Below, one piece after another: positions 7,486 to 16,040 of a stretch of 64,000 nt of DNA (the stretch's first letter is position 1; every line of letters begins with the position of its first letter). Below the pieces are notes generated by a model, which did not search any database, was not told where the DNA came from, and was given only the letters and a program-made list of their open reading frames with translations. The translations under genes and the position numbers were made by a program. Source of the DNA: Microbacterium sp. Nx66 (GTDB lineage Bacteria; Actinomycetota; Actinomycetes; Actinomycetales; Microbacteriaceae); NCBI RefSeq assembly GCF_904066215.1, contig NZ_LR880474.1, positions 3,286,001 to 3,350,000 on the forward strand, read 5' to 3'.

Positions 7486-9498
7486 TCAGCGGCCCTGGCG
7501 CTCCGCCGCGCGCTGATCCCGGGCCGCGAGGTCGGCGAGCCGCGCGTTGTACTCCTCCAGCTCGGCATCGCCGGTGCGATCGGCATGCCGATCGCGGCGA
7601 CGCTGGAGCTTGGTGTCGCTCCGGCTCCACTGGATGGCGACGGTGATCGCGAGGATGAGCGTCGGGATCTCCCCGATCGACCACGCGATGCCCCCGCCCA
7701 CGTACTGGTCGGTCATCGGGTCGGCGCCCCAGTCACGGCCCATCGCACCGAACCAGTCGGCGACCATGAGCCCCTCCTGCATCATGATCGCCATGCCGAA
7801 GAACGCGTGCATGGCCATCACGGCGATGAGGGTGATGAGCCGGCCGGGGTACGGCAGGCGATACGGCACCGGGTCGGCGCCGATCAGACTCATCACGAAG
7901 AGGTACCCAGAGATCAGGAAGTGGGCGACCATCCACTCGTGCCCGAGGTGCTCGAACATCGACCAGCGCACCAGGTCGGTGAAGTAGAACGCCCAGAGGG
8001 ACAGGATGAAGATCGCCGCCGCCACGATCGGGTGCGTCACGACCCTCGCGAACGGCGAGTGGACGGCCCACATGATCCATTCGCGACCACCGCGGGTGCC
8101 GTCGTCGCGCTTGTGGATGGCGCGCAGCGCGAGGGTGATCGGCGCGCCGGAGACGAGGAGCAGCGGGATCGCCATCGAGAGCATCATGTGCCCCAGCATG
8201 TGCACGCTGAAGAGGTACTCCTGGTACGCGTTGATGGGTCCGCCGGTCACCCACACCAGCAGGAGCAGACCGAGCACCCAGAACACGGTGCGGTGGATCG
8301 GCCAGCGATCGCCGCGCACCCGGAGTCGGCGCACCCCTGCGAGGTAGAAGAAGAGTCCGAAGCCCGCCGCGACGAGCCACAGCACGTCGATGTCCCAGGC
8401 CGTGAACCAGCGCTCCAGAGTGAGCTCCGGCGGCAGCAGCGAGCCGGTGAGGATCTGCGCGGGGGTCTGCGCGAACGCGGCGACCTCTCCGGTCGGCGGG
8501 GGCGTGCGCGCGAGCGCGGCCGCCGCGCCGGAGGCGAGGCCCATGAGCGCCACCTCGCCGAGGACCAGAGCCCAGAACCACCGGGAGGCGCGGGCGCCGC
8601 TCAGCTTCGGGATCAGCCGCGTGCGGTACCAGGCGCCGAGCAGTCCCATGCCGACGAGCAGGACGGCCTTGACGACGACGATGAGTCCGTAGGGGGTCGT
8701 CCACACGGCCTCCCAGCTCCCGACGGCCACGATCGACCGCGTGAAGCCGGAGAAGGCGACGACCGCGAAGGCCGCGATCGCCAGGGACGAGTAGCGGCCG
8801 ACGAGCCGGGGGAGGTCGAGCCCCTGCTGCCCGCGCAACAGTACGAGAAGGAGCAGCCCGCCGAGCCACGCCGCCGCGCCGATGGTGTGCAGGAGGATCG
8901 AGTTGACGGCCATGTTGTGTCCGTCGAGGTCCCCCGCGTGCCCCTGGGTCGCCAGCGGCAGGAAAGACACCGCGGCCAGCAGGGCGGTGAGCAGCGTGGG
9001 TGTCCAGGTGCGCCAGGCGAACGCGAGCACCGTGATGACGGCGCCCAGGATCGTTGTGATCAGCCACGACTGCCCCAGCGGGAGCTCGAGCAGGAAGCGG
9101 CCGAGCTGCGAACCGAACTCGCGCTCGATGCTGAGCTGCGGGTTGAAGGCGGCCATGAAGGAGAAGAACCCGGCGAGCCCGGCGGAGACGGTGAAGACGG
9201 CGGCGCCGATGGACGCGATGTTCAGGGCCGTGTCGAAGGTGCGCTCCCCCGCCTGCAGTCCGAAGAGCGCCAGCACGAGGGAGCCGAGCATGACGGCGCC
9301 GGCGATGTTCATCACGAGCTTCGCCAAGGGTGTGCCCCACAGCACCACCGGCCCTGGATCCTGCAGCAGCGGCGGGTTCGCCCCTCCCCCGACCAGAAGC
9401 GCCCAGACCAGAGCGGCTCCGGCTGCGACGAGGAGGATCACGATGCCGGCGAGACGGTACGCCGACGTCGGGCGCGGCGTCTCGGTGCGGGAACTCAC
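7486..9498 (-). CDS. CopD-CtaG fusion: copper resistance D / cytochrome c oxidase assembly membrane protein
   Basis: 670-residue polytopic membrane protein. The N-terminal half is a CopD-type copper import domain, and the C-terminal half is a caa3-type CtaG domain with FSVHMLGHMMLSMAIPLLLVSG-like helices and many His/Met residues (HMLGHMM, MAMHAFFGMAIMMQE) suited to copper delivery to cytochrome oxidase. This fusion is standard in actinobacteria. GTG start at 9498 follows TAGGCT by 6 nt (leaderless type). The tail is charged and basic. It is convergent with the preceding membrane-anchored gene (13 nt gap). Confidence 0.93.
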   Translation of the reverse strand: MSSRTETPRPTSAYRLAGIVILLVAAGAALVWALLVGGGANPPLLQDPGPVVLWGTPLAKLVMNIAGAVMLGSLVLALFGLQAGERTFDTALNIASIGAAVFTVSAGLAGFFSFMAAFNPQLSIEREFGSQLGRFLLELPLGQSWLITTILGAVITVLAFAWRTWTPTLLTALLAAVSFLPLATQGHAGDLDGHNMAVNSILLHTIGAAAWLGGLLLLVLLRGQQGLDLPRLVGRYSSLAIAAFAVVAFSGFTRSIVAVGSWEAVWTTPYGLIVVVKAVLLVGMGLLGAWYRTRLIPKLSGARASRWFWALVLGEVALMGLASGAAAALARTPPPTGEVAAFAQTPAQILTGSLLPPELTLERWFTAWDIDVLWLVAAGFGLFFYLAGVRRLRVRGDRWPIHRTVFWVLGLLLLVWVTGGPINAYQEYLFSVHMLGHMMLSMAIPLLLVSGAPITLALRAIHKRDDGTRGGREWIMWAVHSPFARVVTHPIVAAAIFILSLWAFYFTDLVRWSMFEHLGHEWMVAHFLISGYLFVMSLIGADPVPYRLPYPGRLITLIAVMAMHAFFGMAIMMQEGLMVADWFGAMGRDWGADPMTDQYVGGGIAWSIGEIPTLILAITVAIQWSRSDTKLQRRRDRHADRTGDAELEEYNARLADLAARDQRAAERQGR

Positions 9499-9535
9499 CC
9501 CTCCAGCCTAGGCGCGCGCAGCAGGGAGAACGCAC

Positions 9536-9566
9536 GAAGGCCGCCCCCGAAGCGGGGGCGGCCTTC
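9536..9566. terminator. hairpin downstream of HU gene
   Basis: Perfect 13-bp inverted repeat GAAGGCCGCCCCC / GGGGGCGGCCTTC with a 5-nt loop, 14 nt past the HU stop codon. Very G+C rich with only a weak T tract on the minus strand. Most likely the terminator of the HU transcript. Confidence 0.8.
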
Positions 9567-9580
9567 GAACGGGTGCGGTC

Positions 9581-9868
9581 TTACTTGACGGCAGCCTTGA
9601 GCTTGGAGCCGGCGGTCACCTTGACGCGCTTGCCGGCCGGGATCTTGATCTCGGCGCCGGTCTGCGGGTTGCGGCCCGTGCGGGCGGCCGTGTCGACCTG
9701 CTCGAACGAGATCCAGCCCGGGATGGAGACCTTGCTGCCCTTGGCGACGGCGTCGGAGACCGTGGCGAACAGCGAGTCGAGGACACCGGAGACGGTGGCC
9801 TGGCTCTGGCCGGTGGCGGAAGCGATGCTCGCGACGAGCTCGGTCTTGGTGATGGACTTGTCAGCCAT
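9581..9868 (-). CDS. hup: HU-family nucleoid DNA-binding protein
   Basis: 95-residue histone-like protein that bends and compacts DNA as a dimer. The sequence begins MADKSITKTELVASIA and keeps the HU arm with GRNPQTG (residues 66-72) and the C-terminal IPAGKRVKVTAGSKLK. It is the short HU form, without the long lysine/alanine tail seen in mycobacterial HupB. Start chosen at 9868 because of a CTGGAGGATGAC ribosome site. Followed by a strong hairpin terminator; a TACATT hexamer at 9952-9957 (minus strand) may be its -10. Confidence 0.97.
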   Translation of the reverse strand: MADKSITKTELVASIASATGQSQATVSGVLDSLFATVSDAVAKGSKVSIPGWISFEQVDTAARTGRNPQTGAEIKIPAGKRVKVTAGSKLKAAVK

Positions 9869-10146
9869 GTCATCCTCCAGCGACGAAGGACCGTCGCATC
9901 GTGTGTGGGTGCGAGGAGCGGGTGCTCCCCGTTGGTCGTGTGACCGCCTCGAATGTACCAACGGCCACCCGGATTTCCGCGTCATTTCGCGGGTTTCGAC
10001 CGATTTCCCGGCGTGTCGCGTCACATTGGCCACTCGCGTCACAGGTTTTCGGGCGCCCGCTCGCGCGTTGAGGCCGCCGCGCGGCATCAGGCACTCCCTG
10101 ACATATGCGCCTGATCCGGCGTGATCGCCTGCGTTCCCGGGCATGC
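9869..10146. other. intergenic region upstream of HU gene
   Basis: About 280 bases with no convincing open frame. It holds the likely HU promoter on the minus strand (TACATT, 9952-9957) with a leader of about 75 nt, and locally lower G+C between 9950 and 10050. The right end borders the terminator of the ribosomal-protein operon. I see no RNA gene in it. Confidence 0.6.
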
Positions 10147-10180
10147 AAAAGGGGCGAGGATCCGAAGATCCCCGCCCCTT
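10147..10180 (-). terminator. intrinsic terminator of rpmB-rpmG-rpsN operon
   Basis: Arms AAGGGGCGAGGATC (10149-10162) and GATCCCCGCCCCTT (10167-10180) pair with one mismatch over 14 bp. On the minus strand the loop is TTCG and the stem is followed by TTTTGC. A UUCG tetraloop plus U tract is a textbook rho-independent terminator, 12 nt past the rpsN stop. Confidence 0.93.
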
Positions 10181-10192
10181 CTCGCTGGGTGC

Positions 10193-10498
10193 TTACCAGC
10201 TCGACTTGGTCACGCCGGGCAGCTCGCCACGGTGCGCCATGTCACGGAAGCGGACACGCGAGATGCCGAACTTCGTGAGGACACCACGGGGGCGGCCGTC
10301 GATGACGTCGCGCGAACGCACGCGAGCCGGCGACGCGTTGCGCGGCAGCTTCTGCAGGCCGACGCGGGCGGCCTCGCGGGCCTCGTCGGTGGCGTTCGGG
10401 TCGACCAGGGTCTTCTTCAGCTCGGCACGACGCTCGGCGTAGCGCTCGACGATGACCTTGCGCTGCTCGTTGCGCGCGATCTTGCTCTTCTTAGCCAT
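10193..10498 (-). CDS. rpsN: 30S ribosomal protein S14, zinc-independent form
   Basis: 101-residue S14 of the small subunit head. It begins [13 protein letters not shown] and ends [11 protein letters not shown]. It is the long form, lacking the CxxC...CxxC zinc ribbon of the 61-residue type. Its ribosome site GAGAGGAG lies inside the end of rpmG, only 3 nt separating stop and start, so the genes are co-translated. In many actinobacteria such cysteine-free paralogues are made under zinc starvation; the nearby zinc genes make this attractive, but no Zur box was found here. Confidence 0.96.
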   Translation of the reverse strand: MAKKSKIARNEQRKVIVERYAERRAELKKTLVDPNATDEAREAARVGLQKLPRNASPARVRSRDVIDGRPRGVLTKFGISRVRFRDMAHRGELPGVTKSSW

Positions 10499-10501
10499 GG
10501 A

Positions 10502-10672
10502 TCAACGCTCCTCTCGGAATTCGACGTGCTGACGGATGACCGGGTCGTACTTCTTGAGCACGAGGCGGTCGGGGGTGTTGCGGCGGTTCTTCTTGGTCAC
10601 GTACGTGTAACCCGTACCCGCCGTCGAACGCAGCTTGATGATCGGACGGACGTCCTGAGCCTTCTTGGCCAT
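10502..10672 (-). CDS. rpmG: 50S ribosomal protein L33, zinc-independent form
   Basis: 56-residue L33 beginning [17 protein letters not shown] and ending in HVEFREER. It contains no cysteine, so it is the zinc-free form. Its ATG overlaps the rpmB stop as TAATG (one shared base), and the rpsN start follows 3 nt after its TGA. It is short but unmistakable from the [20 protein letters not shown] core. Confidence 0.96.
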   Translation of the reverse strand: MAKKAQDVRPIIKLRSTAGTGYTYVTKKNRRNTPDRLVLKKYDPVIRQHVEFREER

Positions 10673-10908
10673 TAGAGCTTCACACCCTTCGCCTGGAGGT
10701 CCTTGACGACGTTCTCGATGCCGCGCACGTCGATCACCTTGATGCCCTTGGCGGACACGTTGAGCGTGATCTTACGACCGAGCGAGGGCACGAAATAGGT
10801 CTTCTTCTGCACGTTCGGGTCGAAGCGACGCTTCGTCCGGCGGTGCGAGTGCGAGACGTTGTGACCGAAGCCGGGAACAGCTCCGGTCACCTGGCACACT
10901 GCTGCCAT
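10672..10908 (-). CDS. rpmB: 50S ribosomal protein L28
   Basis: 78-residue L28 of the large subunit, start MAAVCQVTG, with the family features [17 protein letters not shown] (28-44). It has one cysteine only, so no zinc site. ATG 10908 is preceded by AAGGAG at good spacing. First gene of a three-gene operon with rpmG and rpsN, ending at an intrinsic terminator. The leader of about 135 nt carries a hairpin (11018-11039), and a TAGACT -10 is seen at 11050-11055 on the minus strand. Confidence 0.97.
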   Translation of the reverse strand: MAAVCQVTGAVPGFGHNVSHSHRRTKRRFDPNVQKKTYFVPSLGRKITLNVSAKGIKVIDVRGIENVVKDLQAKGVKL

Positions 10909-11017
10909 GATGATGACTCCTTCATTACCGTGAGACCGGACGGCCTCACCCAAGATCCCTTGTCTGCACGCCGCCCCGCATGCCGATCTCTCGGCGGAAG
11001 AAGGGGGAGCACACGAA

Positions 11018-11039
11018 CTGCGCACAGGAGCGTGCGCAG
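11018..11039 (-). promoter_or_regulatory. hairpin in the rpmB leader
   Basis: Perfect 8-bp stem CTGCGCAC / GTGCGCAG around a 6-nt loop that reads GCTCCT in the transcript. The loop could pair with the AAGGAG ribosome site of rpmB. It lies early in the predicted 5' leader. Regulatory role is inference. Confidence 0.45.
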
Positions 11040-11074
11040 ACGAAGAGTCAGTCTAGCACGGCTCCGAGCAGCCG

Positions 11075-11133
11075 CTCGAATCGCCTGAATGGCCCCATCT
11101 CAGCCCGAAACGCCGCCATTCGCGCGACTCGAA
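11075..11133 (-). repeat. 59-bp palindromic repeat, copy a
   Basis: One of three copies in the window (others 15976-16034 and 55527-55585), all exactly 59 bp, ending in inverted repeats close to TTCGAATCG / CGATTCGAA. This copy is inverted relative to the others. It overlaps the end of the adjacent glycosylase gene, supplying its last residues and stop codon, and borders the rpmB promoter. Confidence 0.82.
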
Positions 11134-11822
11134 GCGTCGGCGGCGCCCCGGCCCCACCGGAACGCGGACACCGTGGGGTCGCTGGGGATCCAGAAGCGCC
11201 AAGGGAACGCGTCCGTGCCGGCGATGCCCGCCACCCCCACCCGCGGGCCCTGGGCCACGTCGACCACGGGAGGGCCGAGCCACAACTCCGCCCTGGCGCC
11301 GTTCCGCTCCTCGCCGGTGATGGCGTCGATGCCGTCGTGCAGGGAGTGCCGCAGTCCCGCGGCCTGTCCGAGCCGTCCGGGCCCACGCGCGAGGTCCCGC
11401 CGAGCGGTGCGGCCGAGCGGGAGGACCGCACGCCGTCGCCGGGCCGCCTCCTCCACCCCGGTCACGATCTCCCCCGCGCGCAGCAGCACCCCGTCACCCT
11501 GCCCCTCGGGACCGCAGGCCACGTTGACGCAGGAGTGGATGCCGTGACTCAGGTACACGTAGAGATGGCCCGGCTCGCCCCACATCGTGGCGTTCCGGGC
11601 GGTGCGGCCCATGCGGGCGTGGGACCCCGGGTCCGCCAGCGCTCCGGTGCCCTGCCCGTGATAGGCCTCCACCTCGGTGATCCGCACGCGCACCTCCACC
11701 GGGCGACCGTCCTCGACGACCACGGTCCGCAGCTCCGCGCCGAGGAGGGTCGGCGCGACCTCCACGGCGGAGCGCATCACGTCTTCGCGGGTCGCGCGCC
11801 GCAGCGCCAGGGGCCCCGTCAT
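11100..11822 (-). CDS. 3-methyladenine DNA glycosylase (AAG/MPG family)
   Basis: 240-residue base-excision repair enzyme that removes alkylated and deaminated purines. Family hallmarks: EVEAYHGQGTGALADPGSHA (50-69, with the catalytic Glu in VEAY), GRTARNATMWGEPGHLYVYLSHGIH, and CVNVACGPEGQGDGVLLRAGE. It starts one base after the stop of the upstream propeller protein, so it closes that operon. The final ten or so residues (SSRANGGVSG) are encoded by a 59-bp intergenic repeat, so the natural C-terminus has been replaced or extended by the repeat. Confidence 0.92.
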   Translation of the reverse strand: MTGPLALRRATREDVMRSAVEVAPTLLGAELRTVVVEDGRPVEVRVRITEVEAYHGQGTGALADPGSHARMGRTARNATMWGEPGHLYVYLSHGIHSCVNVACGPEGQGDGVLLRAGEIVTGVEEAARRRRAVLPLGRTARRDLARGPGRLGQAAGLRHSLHDGIDAITGEERNGARAELWLGPPVVDVAQGPRVGVAGIAGTDAFPWRFWIPSDPTVSAFRWGRGAADASSRANGGVSG

Positions 11823-11823
11823 G

Positions 11824-13671
11824 TCAGAACCGCGGCGCCGTCTGGCACCAGGACGCGTCGAAACCGGTCAGCGCGACGATCTCGTCCCCGGTCTTCATGT
11901 CGATGAGGTGGGTCTCGAGCTTCTCCGGCAGCGGCAGCAGCATCCCGTCGTAGGCGTTGTCCGCCATGTCCGGCGCGATCACCACGGCGGCGTACTGCCC
12001 GCTCGGCGACGCGCAGGCCTGGAGGATCGAGTCGGCCGAACTCACCTCGACCAGCGGCGTGGCCGCGCCGGAGTCGTCGACGCGGATGACGGCCTGTCCC
12101 ACCGGGAGGCCGCCCTCGTCCCTGGCGACGACGTGGCGCAGCGTTCCGCCGGGGAACGGCGTGATGGAGGTCGCGGTGCCGTAGTCCGGCTCGGACGCGG
12201 CGAGCGGCTCCTCCGATCCGTCTGCCAGGTCGAGCTCCACCACCGATCCGTCCAGTCGCTCGACGATCGCGGTGTAGGTGCCGCGGGAGATGCCCTGGAT
12301 CGTCGTGGCGAGACCGAGGGACTGCACGCCGGTGTCGGCCGACTGGTCCACGAGGGAGAGCGCTCCGTCGAAGTCGATGAACAGGACGGCGGCACTGTCC
12401 GGCACGAACTGCCACACGAAGACGCTCACCTGCTTGTCTCCGACCTCGGTGATGCGGGGCTCGTCGTCGCCGCTCAGCGACTGGGTGACGAGCACGCTCG
12501 CGCGCCCCTCGGTGTCGCTGAGCTCGCGATCGGAGTAGCTGTAGCCGACGAGGTTGCCCCGTTCGGACACCTGGATCGCGCCCACGTAGCCTTCTCCGGG
12601 GAGGGGGAGCTCGCGCTGGTCGGAGCCGTCCCTGTCCATCACGAGCAGCCGCGACTGGTCGTCATCCTCGACCGCGGCCACGAGCTGCGTGGACGTGGCC
12701 CGGAAGTCGTCGATCCGCGGGTGGGAGAACACCGGCTGCGCGTTCTCGCCGCTCAGGTCGGTGCGGAAGATGATGTCGTCGCCGTCGGGGTCGCGGCGCA
12801 GGAGGAAGATCGACGACGCCGGGGTCTCGAAGGATGTCGTCAGATCGGCGGCCGGTCCTCCTCCCGCACCCGTCACGTCGGAGACGGTCACCGTGTAGGT
12901 CGTGTCGTCGTCGAGGGGCACCGTGAAGCGCACGCCGACGCCCCGACCGGCGGCATCGACCGTGAACGGCACGGACGGCTCGACCGTGACCTGCTCGGGG
13001 TCGATGGCGGAGAGCGGCTGATTCGCCGTGAGGATGACGCGGCTCCCTGAGGATTCGATGGCCTGGGCGGCGTCGACCTGCACATCGGTCACCCGGGGAC
13101 CCTGGAGCAGGCTGACGATTCCGAGTCCGGTGCCGACGAGCACGAGCACTCCGACCACGGCACCGATCGTGACGAGGAAGCGGCGGCGGGACCACGGCGC
13201 GGGCGGAGGCGCATCGTCGTCGGCGGGGAGGTCGGTGGTCGGCGTCCAGCCCGGATCCGATGCATCTCCCGGTTCCCTGCTCGCCGCGGGGGTGGACGCC
13301 GGCCCCGCGGGGGTGAACACCGGCTCGGGCGCCTGCGGGATCGCGGGGACGCCGGCGGCCGCATCGGGAGCAGCGCGCTCCGCCGCCTCACGCTCCGCCG
13401 CCTCACGCTCCGCCGCCTCGCGCTCTGCCGCCTCACGCTCCGCCGCAGCTTCGCGATCGACGGCGGCCTGCTCGGCGGCGACCTCGGCGGCCATCCGCTC
13501 CACGGCCGCACGTTCCGCCGCGACCTGCTCCGCTTCAGCCTGCTCGGTGGCCGCGCGCTCTGCGGCCGTCTGCTCCTCGGCGGCGCGCTCCTCCGCTTCC
13601 CTGGCAGCGCGCAGCTCAGCGCGGGTCCGCGGGACGGCGGGCGGCTCCGGCCGCTCGTCGTCAGTACTCAT
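11824..13671 (-). CDS. coiled-coil / single-TM / Ig-like / beta-propeller membrane protein
   Basis: 615 residues of unknown function with a clear architecture. A cytoplasmic helical, Ala/Glu/Arg-rich segment (about 17-100) with repeated E-R-E-A-A units is followed by a Pro-rich linker and one membrane helix (165-188). After that come an Ig-like Big-type domain (about 195-290: TANQPLSAIDPEQVTVEPS and TYTVTVSDVTG) and a large extracytoplasmic repeat domain resembling a TolB/WD-type propeller. ATG 13671 overlaps the upstream TIGR03943 gene by 11 nt and the glycosylase follows after 1 nt, so it is part of the zur operon. An envelope sensor or binding role is possible but unproven. Confidence 0.8.
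   Translation of the reverse strand: MSTDDERPEPPAVPRTRAELRAAREAEERAAEEQTAAERAATEQAEAEQVAAERAAVERMAAEVAAEQAAVDREAAAEREAAEREAAEREAAEREAAERAAPDAAAGVPAIPQAPEPVFTPAGPASTPAASREPGDASDPGWTPTTDLPADDDAPPPAPWSRRRFLVTIGAVVGVLVLVGTGLGIVSLLQGPRVTDVQVDAAQAIESSGSRVILTANQPLSAIDPEQVTVEPSVPFTVDAAGRGVGVRFTVPLDDDTTYTVTVSDVTGAGGGPAADLTTSFETPASSIFLLRRDPDGDDIIFRTDLSGENAQPVFSHPRIDDFRATSTQLVAAVEDDDQSRLLVMDRDGSDQRELPLPGEGYVGAIQVSERGNLVGYSYSDRELSDTEGRASVLVTQSLSGDDEPRITEVGDKQVSVFVWQFVPDSAAVLFIDFDGALSLVDQSADTGVQSLGLATTIQGISRGTYTAIVERLDGSVVELDLADGSEEPLAASEPDYGTATSITPFPGGTLRHVVARDEGGLPVGQAVIRVDDSGAATPLVEVSSADSILQACASPSGQYAAVVIAPDMADNAYDGMLLPLPEKLETHLIDMKTGDEIVALTGFDASWCQTAPRF
13376..13446. repeat. 15-bp tandem repeat in coding sequence
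   Basis: About 4.7 units of CGCTCCGCCGCCTCA with single-base changes, encoding the E-R-E-A-A units of the coiled coil. Such runs change copy number by slippage, so the length of this segment may vary between strains. Confidence 0.85.
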
Positions 13672-14473
13672 ACGGGTCCTTCGGCTCGTCGATCGCCACG
13701 ACATCGGTCGGCTCGATGTGCAGGGAGCCGTTCTCATCCGCACGGACGGTCCCGGTGATCTCGACCCATTGTCCGGTCTTGTACGCGTCCGCGTCGACGC
13801 TCACCGGCAGCGCCGCCGTCTGGGCGTCGATGACGCAGTGGGTGATCACGAGCCGGGTGAGGTTGACGCCGTCGCCGTCGCCCGGCGTGACGAAGCCCTG
13901 CAACGTGACGTCGGCCCCGTCGTAGGCCGTGGTGTTCGTCGCGGCGGCGAAGACGCTCGCCCAGTCGCCCACGCCGAACGTCGACGTGTCCGCGACCCCG
14001 AGGGCGACCGTGTCGGCGCCGGCGAACAGTGCGGTCTCCTCCCCGGCGCGCGACATCGCGAGCTCGACCGAGAGCGAGGCGGGAGGCAGGACGAGTGCGG
14101 AGACGACGACCCCCGTCGCCACCACACCGCCGGCCAGAGCACCGACCCCGGCGAGGGTCCGGCGCGACGGGACGGAGGGGCGCTCGCTCTCCTCAGCGGA
14201 GGAGTGCTCCGACTCCGCAGATCGGGCGGAGGAGGGACCGTGGTCGTGCCCGTGATCCTCCTCCGCGCCCAGGGGCAGCGTGCACGACCAGACGGCTCCG
14301 GCGAGAGTGACCACGGCGGCAGCCGATGCGAACCACACCGACTCCGGGCTGATGTAGAGGCTGAGGCGGTCGGTCACCGCGAGGCCGAGGGTGACGACGG
14401 CGACGACGGAGGCCAGACCGATCCCCAGCCACCGGGTCGCGAGGGCGCGCGTGCGGACGGAGAGCTCAGGCAA
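13661..14473 (-). CDS. TIGR03943 family membrane protein
   Basis: 270 residues. Two N-terminal membrane helices are followed by a His/Glu/Ser-rich loop (H-G-H-D-H-G, about 73-78), another helix, then a C-terminal OB-like domain ending with GQWVEITGTVRADENGSLHIEPTDV. Proteins of this family are typically encoded next to a UPF0718 permease, as here: the permease stop overlaps this start by 8 nt. The histidine loop suggests metal handling. Exact role unknown; cooperation with the permease is inference. Confidence 0.88.
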   Translation of the reverse strand: MPELSVRTRALATRWLGIGLASVVAVVTLGLAVTDRLSLYISPESVWFASAAAVVTLAGAVWSCTLPLGAEEDHGHDHGPSSARSAESEHSSAEESERPSVPSRRTLAGVGALAGGVVATGVVVSALVLPPASLSVELAMSRAGEETALFAGADTVALGVADTSTFGVGDWASVFAAATNTTAYDGADVTLQGFVTPGDGDGVNLTRLVITHCVIDAQTAALPVSVDADAYKTGQWVEITGTVRADENGSLHIEPTDVVAIDEPKDPYEY

Positions 14474-15506
14474 GGACGTTCACCCCGATCCCGATCGCGA
14501 AGGCCGACGCCAGCACGACAGCGGTGATCCCGACGAGCGTCCGGGTGGTGAAGGTCGTGCGCATCAGCGCCAGCATCTTGATGTCGACGAGCGGCCCGAC
14601 CAGGAGGAACGCCACGAGGGCCCCCGAGGAGAAGGTCGACGCGAACGACAGCGCGAAGAAGGCGTCGACATTGGAGCAGATCGCCACGACGATCGCGAGC
14701 AGCATCATCGCGACGATGGACAGCACGGGGTTGGCGCCGATCGTGAGCAGGACGTCGCGCGGGATGAGGACCTGCACGGCCCCCGCCAGCGCGGAGCCGA
14801 TCACGAGCGCCGGCATCACGGCCCGCAGCTCGACGAGGAACTGCGTGAGGCTGCGGCGCACGGGAGTTCCCGGCTCGTGGGTCACGCGCTCGCACGTGTC
14901 GACGAAGCGCTGGGTGAGCAGCGACTCCGGCGAGGGGTGGCGGCTGTAGATCCAGCCGATGAGGTTCGCGATGAGGTAGCCACCGACGAGGCGGGCGACG
15001 AGGATGCCGCCGTCCCATCCGAACGCGGCGTGCGTCGTGAGGATCACGATCGGGTTCACGATCGGCGCCGCGATGAGGAAGGTCAGCGCTTCCGCGGGGG
15101 CGAGTCCGCGCATCATGAGTCCGCGGGCGAACGGGACGTTCCCGCACTCGCAGACCGGGATGAGCATGCCGAGCAGGGAGAGCACGGCGCGGCGGGCCCA
15201 GGCGCGGCGCGGGAGCCAGCGGTGGATGACGTCCGCCGGGAGCCAGACCTGCACCACGATCGACAGCAGCACGCCGAGCACCACGAACGGCAGCGCCTCG
15301 ATCAGCACGCTGAGAGCGAGTGTCAGACCGTCCTGCGCGCGGGTGGGCAGCGAGGCGGGGAAGAGGGTGGGGAGGAAGGCGTCGATGAGGAACAGCGCCG
15401 CGACGATCACGACGCCGATGCCGACGGCGATCCACGTCGAGCGCGGCGAGGGCGCTCGACGGTGCGTGTGGCCCGGACGGGTGGCCGTTCGTGCCGGGGC
15501 GGTCAC
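14466..15506 (-). CDS. UPF0718/DUF318 permease
   Basis: 346-residue polytopic membrane protein with the family motif V-C-E-C-G-N-V-P in the first half and S-N-V-D-A-F-F-A in the second, two halves that look like internal repeats. It starts at GTG 15506, sharing GTGA with the zur stop, so translation is coupled to the regulator. The cysteine motif and genomic position suggest transport or sequestration of a soft or transition metal, probably zinc here (inference). Forms a pair with the following TIGR03943 protein. Confidence 0.88.
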   Translation of the reverse strand: MTAPARTATRPGHTHRRAPSPRSTWIAVGIGVVIVAALFLIDAFLPTLFPASLPTRAQDGLTLALSVLIEALPFVVLGVLLSIVVQVWLPADVIHRWLPRRAWARRAVLSLLGMLIPVCECGNVPFARGLMMRGLAPAEALTFLIAAPIVNPIVILTTHAAFGWDGGILVARLVGGYLIANLIGWIYSRHPSPESLLTQRFVDTCERVTHEPGTPVRRSLTQFLVELRAVMPALVIGSALAGAVQVLIPRDVLLTIGANPVLSIVAMMLLAIVVAICSNVDAFFALSFASTFSSGALVAFLLVGPLVDIKMLALMRTTFTTRTLVGITAVVLASAFAIGIGVNVLA

Positions 15507-15919
15507 GCTGTCGCAGTCCTCTCGGCGTCGCGCTTGTTCGCGCAGGGGGTGCACAGTCCGAAGATGTCGACCACGTGCGCGGCCTCGGTGAAGCCGTGCA
15601 GGGCGGCCGTGCGGTGCGCCCACTGCTCCACGTCCTTCGCCTCGATCTCGACCGTGAGGCCGCAGGACCGGCAGATGAGGTGGTGGTGGTGGCCCTGGGT
15701 GGTGCACGCCCGGTAGAGCGCCTCCCCCTCGGGGCTCTGCAGCGAGTCGGCATCTCCGGCCGCCGCGAGTCCGGCGAGGGCGCGGTAGACAGTGGCCAGG
15801 CCGATCCCCGTGTTGTCGTCGCGGAGCGTCGCGTGCAGGCTCTGTGCGCTCACGAAACCGCGCGCGTCGGCGAGCGCTTCGCGCACGCGTTCGCGCTGCC
15901 AGGTGTTCCGCTGAGCCAT
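15503..15919 (-). CDS. zur: Fur-family zinc uptake regulator
   Basis: 138-residue Fur-type repressor. An N-terminal winged helix (about 10-75, GLATVYRALAGL) is followed by the metal-binding dimerisation domain with H-H-H-H-L-I-C-R-S-C-G (77-87) and C-T-P-C near the end, the structural zinc site. The identity as Zur rather than Fur rests on the adjacent znuABC and on the Zur box at 18784-18801. ATG 15919 is preceded by TAGAAT at 7 nt, giving zur its own leaderless promoter. It is followed, with overlapping codons, by the permease and TIGR03943 genes. Confidence 0.92.
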   Translation of the reverse strand: MAQRNTWQRERVREALADARGFVSAQSLHATLRDDNTGIGLATVYRALAGLAAAGDADSLQSPEGEALYRACTTQGHHHHLICRSCGLTVEIEAKDVEQWAHRTAALHGFTEAAHVVDIFGLCTPCANKRDAERTATA

Positions 15920-15975
15920 GCCATCGATTCTAGGCCGCCGGGATCGGCGAGGGCTGGGAGCGCCCCCACCGCGGA

Positions 15976-16034
15976 TTCGAGTCGCCCGATTGGCGGCATC
16001 TGCGACCGAAATGGAGCGAAGTGCGCGACTCGAA
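15976..16034 (+). repeat. 59-bp palindromic repeat, copy b
   Basis: Second copy of the repeat, beginning TTCGAGTCGCCCGATTGG and ending GACTCGAA. It fills the gap between znuB (stop 16041) and zur (start 15919). Terminal 9-bp inverted repeats allow a hairpin, so it could end znuB transcription or process the mRNA. Confidence 0.85.
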
Positions 16035-16040
16035 AAGGGG

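Noticed and set aside
7585..9588. Long plus-strand open frame opposite the CopD-CtaG gene
   Set aside because: Composition is Arg/Gly/Glu-rich and unlike any family; it mirrors the codon pattern of the real minus-strand membrane protein.
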